Assembly: GCA_949152475.1 (NCBI GenBank)
Contig: OX424561.1
Coordinates: forward strand, 7,502,001 to 7,566,000
Direction: 5' to 3'
DNA: 64,000 bases
Source: Terebella lapidaria
Taxonomy: Eukaryota; Annelida; Polychaeta; Terebellida; Terebellidae
Every line of letters begins with the position of its first letter. The stretch's first letter is position 1. This document shows positions 49,927-61,089 of this stretch, in pieces. Both the position numbers and the translations under genes were made by a program. The notes under the pieces were generated by a model. That model did not search any database, was not told where the DNA came from, and was given only the letters and a program-made list of their open reading frames with translations.

Positions 49927-52657
49927 CAGAATTGTGCGGGCTGTCTGGCAAATTGGCTCACTCTGGTCTAGTCGTGATGAATTTATTGGTGGTGGTCCTC
50001 AAACCTACATGTATGGACACCTCACACACTTCTAAAGTGCTATGAGAGATTCTTAATTGTTTAGTTCTTGAAAATGTTTGCTTCAACAGGCTAAGATGTC
50101 CAACAGGAAGGGATGAAGAGAGACATTATTAGCCAGGAGTACCACTAATAAATACATCATCACACCCGGCCGTCTAAATAGGCTCCAGCTCATGCTATTT
50201 GTGTTCGGTCGATCAGATGTATAACCACCGTGTGTCATCAATGCTGATTGCGGAGTCAATATTTAGCCAAATACCAGTACATTCTGCAAAAGTTTGTCAG
50301 CTGATCATGAACGGAGAGAGGAAAACCCCATAGAGTGAAGTATTGACATGACATGGCATTTCATTGTCCCAGGATTCCAGCAGCTGACCGTACATATACT
50401 TGTAGTACTGATGAATGAAGGATCGAGACCATCAAGTCATTGACAGTGGCAGCAATGCCGAGTGCCAGAACCAGAAATGTACACAGGTATATCAGAAATG
50501 TACACAGGTCATACAGGTATACCGAGCACAGGTTTTGTGAGCCCGTGATTATCCAAGAATGCTGTATTGAAATTTGAAGATAAAAATATGAGGACTAGAA
50601 GTACCGGTTTGATATGTGCAAAAAATTTCAATAGTCACGATAAAACAAAATGATTTTCTAAGGTCACATTGAGGACCCCATAGGTCTGAAATAACCGAGA
50701 CAATGTAAACATGCATATATAACTGTATATAACTGCCTGTGATACGGGAAATGAATAATACATTGTACACATTAACATTTATAATACACATACATTGTAC
50801 AATTTCACATTTATGTCTATATGGTTTGGATGCAACACAAGTGGTGCTTTGTGATGGTCTGCCCGATGTAATTGCTTTGAATAGGTCTGATTTCTAGGCT
50901 GTTTCCCAGTATGTCCGTATACAATGTACTTTTATGGGATCATTGATCAATTTGCAAAGCCATTTGTTCTGAGTAATAAATCAAAACATAGAATAACACC
51001 ATCGATGATTGGTTTTGTCATGTTTCGATCACTGAATGTCGAACACTGACATCAGCTCTGTTGTTTATGGCATTACCAGTACGCTATCATGTACAAATGT
51101 ATACAGTGGTCCCCCTCAGATAAGACCTACCCTTCTGCCACAAAACTAAGGTCTTATCTGAGTGGATGTCTTATTAGAGGGGTTCATTTACATGTTGAAG
51201 TCATCCTAGCGCCACAAGAAAAAGTCTGTACTGTAATAGGATATTTGTCAATTTATAATGTCAGATGATGATGGCTAGATGATTTTATTTAGGCATTTGA
51301 GGCATGAATTTGTCACGCCAGATGTTTTGTGGAAATTGTATCAGTATTGTCCTTGGTTTTTCCAGTGGTATGCTACAATGTCATAAAAACGACATAGTTA
51401 CTAGTAACCATATTTGAATGGTGTGGTGTTATCGAAATCCAGACTACCAATATTGATTCGGAAGTGACTATTCATGTACCATACACTCATACATGCACAT
51501 GTTGTAAAATACAAACTTGTTTTATTCAGGGAAAACCAGACTACAGACTGTAGCCTGGATGTCTGTAATCATGGTTTATCGCCAGTTTGTGGCCAGTATG
51601 GTTGAGCACTTATAGTATATTGCTGATATCATGATATAGGACTGGTTAGTTTTGCCATGATAGCCTATACATCTCGGACACTAGTGAAATTCTCTTGAAT
51701 CTGTGACATGTCTGCTCCTGATTACCGGTATGAAATGGGATCTGTTTAACATATTATCAGGTTATCCTAGCTGTTAGAATGTGTAGTTTGATTGTTTAAT
51801 AAATGTAGACCTTACATTATCCATGCTACACGTATCATCTTGTAATGTTTCTGGTCTCATCCAGACCAGGCAATACCATTATTCCTATCAATTCATCATC
51901 TGTTCAAGTATCACCATGCTGCATGATGACATCATCACTGATAATCAAATGATAAACATGATCATTGTATATTCCGAATCGATCCAGTTTTGCTGTAGAT
52001 ATACATGTATGTAATAAAAGCCTTATTCTCAGTGTAACGGGGGTGGTCAGATGTTGCTTGTGAATAGTTCTGTTAGTTGGATCATGAGTCTTTCATTCTA
52101 ATGTTTCAGGATTGCATGGACTAGTTACATGTACATGACATTGTCTATATAAAACAATGCGTGAAAAGAACAGTCAATGTTAGGATAAGTTAATATTGTA
52201 TATTGCAATCTATCGTCACCGTATTTTATGTGCATACTGGTACACTATCATGAACATTTGCACATTGTACATGTACATGTATTTATACATCATTTTCCGA
52301 ATTCACAATGTATATCTACATGTACATAATTATTATGCCGTGCAGCTTTTGCATGGGAAAACAAGCTTACATGCACAGTGCACACCCAAGCATTCAGAAA
52401 TTTATTGTATCTCTTTCTTCAGACTGTTGAGGAAAATTAACTTTATCTCGAATGTGAGAACTGGTTGCTTGAGTTTATCTCTCACTGTTGTCTTCAGGTC
52501 CCATCTTTCTGTACAACTCCAACAGTTACCAAGCCAGAGCAAGTACTCCAGATTATAGTGCTGTGCAGGGCGTGTCCCAGGGCTTTGTTTTCATAAATCT
52601 TTTCAATAAAAATTTGTTCAGTATATTCTGAAACATGTTGTATTTTGTCTGTTGCAG
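49927..52657. other. PACS intron 1 sequence, mostly featureless
   Basis: Apart from the transposon end at 51102-51180 I see only short simple repeats, including a repeated CAGAAATGTACACAGGT near 50470-50510. Confidence 0.4.
51102..51180 (+). mobile_element. Solo transposon end, Tigger/mariner-like
   Basis: TACAGTGGTCCCCC begins at 51102 in the style of pogo/Tigger termini. A perfect 14-bp inverted repeat follows: CTCAGATAAGACCT (51115-51128) and AGGTCTTATCTGAG (51149-51162). No second end was found. Confidence 0.45.
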
Positions 52658-52745
52658 GTTGTGCAGTCTGACCCTATCAAGACTTATCATCCTGAAGCCG
52701 CTAGAACATGACTTACAGTCCGTCATCATCGCCGTCAAAATGCAG
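52658..52745 (+). CDS. PACS: PACS family protein, coding exon 2
   Basis: A TTGCAG acceptor precedes 52658 and a GTACGG donor follows 52745. After completing the split arginine codon of exon 1, the exon encodes LCSLTLSRLIILKPLEHDL followed by QSVIIAVKMQ. This aligns with the LCSLTLKKLVVFKELEKEL and VIAVKMQ region of vertebrate PACS proteins, the start of the furin-binding region. The exon ends in phase 0. The next family exon was not found in the remaining 11 kb, so intron 2 probably continues past the window. The 24.2 kb upstream intron is unusually repeat-laden. Confidence 0.9.
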
Positions 52746-55462
52746 GTACGGCTAGAAAACAATTATTCATGAATACACACTGTTACATATATATACGTCT
52801 TGCATGCAGTGTTGTGGAAGTCCAAGATGGGGACTGGACCTTTGATTAAATGATTGCCTCCCAAACAAAACCAGTGTTTGGCAGGGAGGGGGCCTGGGGT
52901 CTGCTTCTGAGCTCCAGCCTGAGAACTCAGACTCCGTGAGAACTGTGCCGGATGTCAGCAGGCATTCAGCCTCGACACTGGACAAACGTGATGGGGACAT
53001 GCCAAAGCTTTGGCACCAAATCAAATGGAATCGATTGTTCCATGTCTTTGTTGAATTTTTTTTACAGTTCTCTAACTGAATAATTGAATTTCGAATGAAT
53101 TTCATTGTCTACTCGTACAAGTAGCGTTTTGATTTGTTCGCACTCAGTGTAGTGATACTTAATCTGAACTCGTATATAGTGCAAGTCTTTGCCATTGCAA
53201 ATACAATTTGATACTGAATTGAAAGGCACAATGTTTGGAGCTCGTGTACTGTATGAATTCAGAAACATTTGTTTATTCTGTGTGATCTCCATGGCAACTG
53301 AACTGACCATGACCCCCAAGAAATGTCAGAGATATCAGTCTGTATCCTGTACATAGCGGGAAGCCCTATCATATTGCTGCCGATTGCTGCCAAAACACTA
53401 ACAGTTTATTGCAAGCGTACCTTTAGAGTAGTGTTAATTTCCTACATGGAATTTCATTTACCTGTGAGTGCGTGATTTAGTAAAGCACACTTCTAGTCGT
53501 AGATAAGACACCCACCCACACGGTACTGATATCCGGTAGATCTGCACCACCCTAACTTCCGGCAGCCTTGGCAGGTTCACTGGCCTTGTAGCACCCAACT
53601 TTAACAACAGATTATTGGCAATGTTTACCAATTTCACCATTTTTAACAAAACAATATATATCACTGCGTACTTCGCAATATTTTCACTAATTTTGTTGGG
53701 TAACTTTGTTTTCACCGGAAAAAAAAGAAAAAAAAGAAAGCCAACTAAAATCATTGCCCAGTCGAAAATCTGTTTGTCTATATTGGTATAAAAGTATTAC
53801 CACTGCCTTTGCAAGTTGCCAGTTATGTAAGAATTCCTGTGACCAGGTGTTTTCAGGCATCAACTTCTCCAGCAATGTGATCTGTGTTGGGTAAGGTCAA
53901 ATCAGGAAGCTCCTTGTCTGAACGATACCTCTAGCTGTGTCGATGTGTTCCCTGTTTATGTCCATGGACATCACAACAAACTTTCAATATCCCTGAGATT
54001 AGGAGGAACAAACTCCCTAGCTGTCTTGTTTATTGGGGCTGTTATGTTGGATCCATTAAGGACCCTTAACACTTTGTGAATGATCAGTGTGTTGTTGCAT
54101 CATTCAGTGATAACCCGCGGTGAATCAGGATCAGTTGTTCCATGATAACTAATTATGTGATTTGTGTTGTTGTCATTAAGCACATGCACACATTGATTGG
54201 TAAATGTCAAGTTAGGCTAATGTCTGTGTTGTTCATCATGTCAGAGCAGTGCCACTGTTGTACCATTGAGCATGTTGAGACTTGAGAGCTGTATATATTG
54301 GATGAATCTTGTAACACAAATACCAGTAGAAATGTATGTGATTGTTGCATATACTCAGGGTGCTGGGAAGACCTGGCTGGTGTTTTTGCTCCATGCTAAC
54401 ATCACATTATCCTCACTTTGGGAGACCTTCGTTGTTGTTGTGGACACTCAGCATGGCCTGCAGATCCCTGACCCCTTGGACCTGGGGGCTACCAGACGAA
54501 GCCATCCCAATGAATGCATGGTATTGATATAGGCTCTTTGCCATGGATTCCTCCTACAGGCCATCCAGTCCAGGGACCTTGTGCTGTGTAGTGAATTCAT
54601 GGGGCTTTGTCAGACCAGACGTATAGCCTTGTCTGTTGGCCAGTCCAGACCTCCAGCTAGCCTAATTGGCTGGACATGTTGGCTGCAGACAGAGGTGTGG
54701 TGCTTGCAGACCTGCCTGACCAATGCTGACCGCTGTATTGTTTTGAGAGAGTTTCCTCCACATGCTGAGGTGTGTGTGTGTGATTGAGGTTGCCACGGGA
54801 TTTGTTTGGATAATGTCCATGTAAATGTCATATTGTATCACCTGGGGGTGCCATGCTTCCCTGGTTACTGGGTCAACTTCAATATGTCAATGCTAACCTT
54901 GATACTAGTAATATATACAAGTACTACTGGTATACAGAGCAGGAAAAAGTAAACAAAATAAACGCAGACTGCATCTCATTTCACAAATGGCTGTATTCCC
55001 GAGGGTAGAAAATATAACAATGACTAGCACATGTACTAGTAGTACCAAAGCCAATACATTTATATGTCTGCTTACTGCAATAGTAGCAACGTTACATGTA
55101 TAATACAGTGAGAATAAATAACACTTGCAGGAAATAACAATCCAATAACAACCGAGGTTTATTGTCAAACACACCTGCAGTAATTTGGGCAGTGATATAA
55201 TATACCCAGGAGTGGTATTTTTACACAGACAGAATTACGTGAATTATAGCAATATCGTGAGGTGTGGGGGGGTAATAAGCCTGAAACCGTGTCAATTTGT
55301 CCTCCCACCCCTTTCATGACACCACAGTGTCGGACTATACAGAAAGGGCAGATCATTAGGATGTTCCAGATACATCAATATTAATTTTGAATGTATGTAG
55401 CTGCTCTCTCGTATGATCCACTTTCTTTGATGTAAAGTCCCCAATAGGTATGTGATGTCATT
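52746..55462. other. PACS intron 2 sequence without recognised genes
   Basis: Several short open frames occur (for example 54266-54532), but none has a recognisable domain or plausible splice context for PACS exon 3. Confidence 0.4.
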
Positions 55463-55984
55463 GTATCCCCCGAACAAAGTTCGGCGGATACTATGGATTT
55501 GGCTTCGTCGTCCGCGTCCGCGCCCGCGTCCGCGTCCGCAGAGATTTTCTTGTGAACGCGCTACAGGCCGCAATTCTCACCCGATCACCATTATTTTTTG
55601 CAGGCACATATATAATGGTAAGATCCCGACACCAATCGATTTTGGTTGCCATGGCAACTGAATTGGTCGTTTGGGGACACAATTTGCGTTGAAAACAGCC
55701 TGTTTGAGACACATGGCTTGTGAACGCTCTACAGATGGCAATTTTCGATGAATCTCAATAATATTTGGAAGTGTTGTTGGGAAGGGCTGTCAAACGAAAC
55801 CAATCGTTTTTCAGAGTGATCATATAAATATTAATATGTTAACAGCCTAACTTATTACAGAAATGTGAAATATCCATTTTGATATGTATGATCATTCCAA
55901 TAGCCTGTACTATGGAAGTTAGTGGCAATGGTTTCTTGTTCAGAATGGAGAACTGATGTTTTCGGTGAAAACAGGACAATATTA

Positions 55985-57790
55985 CTGAATAAGTTAATGT
56001 TAGTTTTACTAGTTAAGTCTATTATTGACCAAAATAAAAATAGTTAAGATGAGAAACATTTATTAATAAGCTCAAAAAGGTAAAGGTTTTGTCCAGTACA
56101 AATTTCATGGGTATAACCGAATAAGTTAACATTATTTTTACTAGTTAAGTCTATTATTGACCACAATAAAAATAGTTAAGTCTATTATTGACCACAATAA
56201 AAATAGTTAAGACGAGAAACGTTTATTATTGGGCTCAACAAGGTAAAGGTTTTGTCCAGTAGAGATTTCATGCCTGTAACCAAATAAGTTAACATTATTT
56301 TTGCTAGTTAAGTTTATTATTGACCACAATAAAAATAGTTAAGACGAGAAACATTTATTATTGGGCTCAACAAGGTAAAGGTTTTGGCCAGTAGAGATTT
56401 CATGGCTGTAACCAAATAAGTTAACGTTATTTTTGCTAGTTAAGTCTATTATTGACTACAATAAAAATAGTTAAGACGAGAAACATTTATTATTGGGCTC
56501 AACAAGGTAAAGGTTTTGTCCAGTAGAGATTTTATGGCTGTACCAAATAAGTTAACATTATTTTTGCTAGTTAAGTCTATTATTGACCACAATAAAAATA
56601 GTTAAGATGAAAAACATTTATTAATAAGCTCAAAAAGGTACATGTTTTGTCCAGTACAAATTTCATGGGTATAACCGAATAAGTTAATATTATTTTTACT
56701 AGTTAAGTCTATTATTGACCACATTAAAAATAGTTAAGACGAGAAACATTTATTATTGGGCTCAACGAGTTAAAGGTTTTGTCCAGTAGAGATTTCATGG
56801 CTGTAACCAAATGAGTTAACATTATTTCTGCTAGTTTAGTCTATTATTGACCACAATAAAAATAGTTAAGACGAGAAACATTTATTATTGGGCTCAACAA
56901 GGTAAAGGTTTTGTCCAGTAGAGATTTTATGGCTGTACCAAATAAGTTAACATTATTTCTGCTAGTTAAGTCTATTATTGACCACAATAAAAATAGTTAA
57001 GATGAAAAACATTTATTATTGAGCTCAACAAGGTAAAGATTTTGTTCAGTACAGATTTCATGCCTGTAACCAAATAAGTTAGCATTATTTTTGCTAGTTA
57101 AGTCTATTATTGACCACAATAAAAATAGTTAAGACAAGAAACATTTATTATTGGGCTCAACAAGGTAAAGGTTTTGTCCAGTAGAGATTTCATGCCTGTA
57201 ACCAAATAAGTTAACATTATTTTTGCTAGTTAAGTCTATTATTGACCACAATAAAAATAGTTAAGACGAGAAACATTTATTATTGGGCTCAACAAGGTAA
57301 AGGTTTTGTCCAGTAGAGATTTCATGGCTGTAACCAAATAAGTTAACGTTATTTCTGCTAGTTAAGTCTATTATTGACCACAATAAAAATAGTTAAGACG
57401 AGAAACATTTATTATTGGGCTCAACAAGGTAAAGGTTTTGTCCAGTAGAGATTTTATGGCTGTACCAAATAAGTTAACATTATTTTTGCTAGTTAAGTCT
57501 ATTATTGACCACAATAAAAATAGTTAAAACAAGAAATATTTATTATTGGGCTCAACAAGGTAAAGGTTTTGTCCAGTAGAGATTTCATGGCTGTAACCAA
57601 ATAAGTTAACATTATTTTTGCTAGTTAAGTCTATTATTGACCACAATAAAAATAGTTAAGACGAGAAACATTTATTATTAGGCTCAACAAGGTAAAGGTT
57701 TTGTCCAGTAGAGATTTTATGGCTGTACCAAATAAGTTAACATTATTTTTGCTAGTTAAGTCTATTATTGACCACAATAAAAATGATCAA
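55985..57790 (+). repeat. ~132-bp satellite, about 14 units, in element C copy 1
   Basis: Units contain TTAAGTCTATTATTGACCAC, AATAAAAATAGTTAAGACGA, GAAACATTTATTATTGGGCT and CAACAAGGTAAAGGTTTTGT. One local 29-bp duplication occurs near 56151-56205. Two subtypes alternate, with CATGGCTGTAACCAAATA or TATGGCTGTACCAAATA, in a partly regular order that suggests multi-unit duplication. Confidence 0.85.
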
Positions 57791-57884
57791 GACGACAAAC
57801 ATAATACTGAGCTCAACCAAGTAATTGGAATTTCACATTCGAACATAATTTGGAACATTTTTGGGGTGAAAATAGAGCTTTTTA

Positions 57885-58275
57885 TGAAAATGTTGATCTG
57901 GCTGCAATTTTGTCATCTTGAAATGCAGTTTTGGTCAACTTTTACTTTGAATTTCAACTTGAAACCATGTATGGGAAATATTATTAGTTAAAATATAACT
58001 TATGGTGAAAAGTTCGATCTGGCTCCAATTTTGTCATCTTGAAATGCAGTTTTGGTTGACTTTTACTTTGAATTTCAACTTGAAACCAAGTTTGGCACAT
58101 AGCATGAGTTAAAATATAAGTTATGATAAAAGGTTCGTTCTGGCTTCAAATTTGTCATCTTGAAATGCAGTTTTGGTCAACTTTTAGCATGTTTAGTTTG
58201 AATTTCATCTTGAAACCAAGTTTGGCACATATTATGAGTTGAAATATAAATTGTGGTGAAAAGTTTGATCTATAA
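57885..58275 (+). repeat. ~121-bp tandem repeat, about three units
   Basis: Three diverged copies share GATCTGGCTGCAATTTTGTC, ATCTTGAAATGCAGTTTTGG and TTTGAATTTCAACTTGAAAC. They lie directly after the 132-bp array inside the same element. Confidence 0.75.
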
Positions 58276-58385
58276 ATATAAATTAAAAATATAAATTGAA
58301 TTCGACCTTCAATAACCTTGAAAGATCAATGCAGCAATTTTGGTGGGGGAAAAACAGTTGTGGCTTACGATTTAACATTTCTCTG

Positions 58386-58771
58386 TAGTGATGGGAGTTG
58401 GTGTGAATTTCGTAATCGATCATTGGTTCATAATCGGTTTGACAAACCAACTGACTTCCGATTATTAATCGGTTTAACTGTGATATCATAATGAAGTGTT
58501 GCACAATCTTTACTGGCAGAATATATGTTATAAAGGGGAATTGATGTAGTATCAAAGTAAATACTATAGTTTACAACTTCACATTTCACAAATTTGCAAT
58601 TAAAAATTGGTATCTATTTATGAAATACATATTCTTTGTGGACTTTTCATGGATTACAAAGAACTTTTGCCACTTTTAGATAATCGATTATAGGATTCCA
58701 TAATCGATCATCGAAATCGGTTTGGCAAACCAACTGACGTTCGAAAATAATCGATCATTGGCCCATCAGTA
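58386..58771. mobile_element. hAT-type MITE with 8-bp target duplication
   Basis: The left end is TAGTGATGGG and the right end reverse-complements to TACTGATGGG. TTTCTCTG flanks both sides (58378-58385 and 58772-58779), a perfect 8-bp duplication. Subterminal ATCGATCATTGG and GACAAACCAACTGAC-type phrases recur on both sides. It is 386 bp long and non-coding. It inserted into element C copy 1, so it is younger than that element. Confidence 0.8.
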
Positions 58772-58900
58772 TTTCTCTGGTAATCTTTTTTAGCCTTTGC
58801 TCTATTTTTTCACACCTAACAGTAATATATATGAAGCAACAGGGATAATAGGGCTACGGGGGATACACCCAAGCGGTCGTAGGCGACCGGAAGCGTCTAA

Positions 58901-59867
58901 TGGTTACTATGGTTACAGTTATCATGACATAAGTTTTCGATTAATTGTCTGTTCTCAATTGTCTTCCTCTTCTGCTTTTTACGTAGAAAGAGTCGAACAC
59001 TGGGCACAAAACTTATTTTGCATTGAACGCACACTATTTCACAATAATTGTATGATACTGGTGTAATATAGATGCGGCTTGCAGTTTGTTTACGATTTGG
59101 TATTTCTCGGGGGAAACTGAATATTTTCCAGGACAACTCACGCAATGATATATTGGTGGTATTTCTACAGCCACAAAACGTGTGTACACAAAAGCTGGTT
59201 CATTTTCAGGAAACCCTCAAGAAAAACAGTTTGCCTGGTGGGAGTTTGCCTATCGGGATCATCTTCCGCCGAAATTACATGAGGCAGGCAGACATCACAT
59301 GTGAAATATTGTGTTTTCCTACTTCCGCGGTCCCGAACCCAGTCCTCAGCACCTACGCAGGCTACAGTTTGTTCTCTATGTTTCCCGGGATCCACTCGCT
59401 GGAAATTGGGAGCAGGGCCGATTTTCTTTGGAGAAATGTGATAAAGAGTTAATTGCTCAGTTATAATTAGTATTCTAGTGTTTCTGTCGAGGGTCTTCAC
59501 TGTGCCTCATGAGTACATGTGTATACCTAGAACAGTTACGAGAGACCAAGAATTCCAACAGTTGATGTTTTGATCATGTTGAGTAATCAATATTTCATTC
59601 CACGTCTGATGGTTGACAGTTTCCCATTTGTCAAATAGCCAATGTTGTTCTGTTCTGGTGCACTGGATCGTTCTAACACTTTGTCAAGGGGCAATCTTGA
59701 GAAAATCAGGCTTCTGACATTAATCATAGGTGGTTCTTTCGTAGTGCAGTTTCGTACTCTACAACTGACATAATCATTGCTGCGTGTGTTGCATTTGAAT
59801 TGAGGTCAGGAATTGTCCATATATAAATATATTTTTCATATGTCAAAATGTATTCACTGATAATACC
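58901..59867. other. PACS intron 2 sequence between elements
   Basis: Overlapping open frames on both strands (59072-59452 and 59165-59500) match no family I recognise. I see no other features. Confidence 0.35.
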
Positions 59868-59950
59868 TACCATATTGGTCCTAATAGTGGCACGCACCCT
59901 AATAGTAGAGCGCCCCCCTCTTTTCCACAAAAATGTTCAATTTTTGTAAC
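59868..59950 (+). mobile_element. Single end of the TACC...CCTAATAG transposon family
   Basis: It opens TACCATATTGGTCCTAATAG and continues with a CTCTTTTCCACAAAAA stretch, matching the left end at 3717. Hairpin-capped element C copy 2 begins just after it and may have inserted into it. Confidence 0.55.
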
Positions 59951-60599
59951 CTTGTAATTGTATCCCCCGAACAAAGTTCGGCGGATACTATGGATTTGCG
60001 ATCGTCGCGCCGCGTCCGCCGCGTCCGCAGACACTTTCTTGTGAACGCGCTACAGCTTGCAAATCTGAACCGATTTTGATAATATTTTATAGGGACATGT
60101 CTTATGGTAAGATCCCGACACCAATCGATTTTGGTTGCCATAGCAACCAAATTGGTCGATTGGCGACACATTTTGTGCTCAAATTAGCCTGTTTACCACA
60201 CATGGCTTGTGAACGCCCTATAGGTGGGAGTTTTCGATGAATGATGATGAAATCGCATAGACTCGATGAGAAAGACCGTCACACAAAACCTATTGTTTTT
60301 CAGAATGATCAAGTAAATATTAATTAGTTAGCAGGCTAACTTATTACGACCATTGAAATACCCACTTTGACGTCTGTGGTCACTCCAATACCCTGTACTA
60401 TGAAGGCGAATGGCACTGGATTCTTGTTCAGAATAGACAACTGATGCTTTTGTTGAAAGCAAAACAATATTACCGAATAAGTTAACATTAGTTCTACTAG
60501 TTAAGTCTATTATTGACCAAAATAAAAATAGTTAAGACAAGAAACATTTATTAGGTTACCGGACCTTTGGTCCGATAACCTATTGCCATGGCGTTGCGT

Positions 60600-60651
60600 C
60601 CGGCGTCCGTCGTCCGTCGTCCGTCGTCCGTCGTCCGTCCGTCCGTCCGTT
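60600..60651 (+). repeat. GTCCGTC microsatellite
   Basis: A pure-looking run of CGTCCGT-type units lies directly after the left hairpin of element D. Element C has a comparable GTCCGC-rich run in the same place. Confidence 0.8.
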
Positions 60652-61089
60652 CACATTTTTATCTTTAAAGTTTATGATGGAATATTTCTGAAATTTTGCA
60701 CAAAAATAACTAAAAATATTTCCAGGAAAGGTTTTTTTTAGTTTTCTGATTTTCCAATTTTTTTCAAAATGGCGGCCGTTTTCGTCGAAAAATGGCCAAT
60801 TTTGGACTTTGACAATCATTTTCTCAAAATCTTATCAGTAACTTTTTTTCTTATTGATGCATAACACTCCTCCTATGTGCCCCTGTGACATGTATAAATT
60901 TCGTTGCCCTTGAATCGCTCGAAGTGGGCCATTTTGGGCCCAAACTCGGCCCAAATGGGACTCTCCCATGTTAAATTCTCCTATGCTTTATAATGGGACA
61001 CAATTAAGCCTAATATCTCACTTAATATTGAGATTAGAGACTAGGAATCAATTGTGCACATATAGGAAATGATATATCCTGAATATTCT

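Larger units (their letters stand above)
55463..58900 (+). mobile_element. Hairpin-capped element C, copy 1 (Helitron-like)
   Basis: The left hairpin is GTATCCCCCGAAC (55463-55475), loop AAA and GTTCGGCGGATAC (55479-55491), with one C/C mismatch at stem position 7. TATGGATTTG and a GTCCGC-rich run follow. The right end has CGGGGGATAC (58857-58866), the inverted outer arm. A second hairpin CGGTCG-TAGG-CGACCG (58874-58889) follows, and the element ends GCGT then CTAA (58897-58900) before a T. The interior holds a ~132-bp array, a ~121-bp array and a later hAT-like MITE. No protein is encoded. Confidence 0.6.

Noticed and set aside
59072..59500. Overlapping frames on both strands between elements C1 and C2
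   Set aside because: Neither translation resembles a known family, and there is no supporting splice or promoter context.
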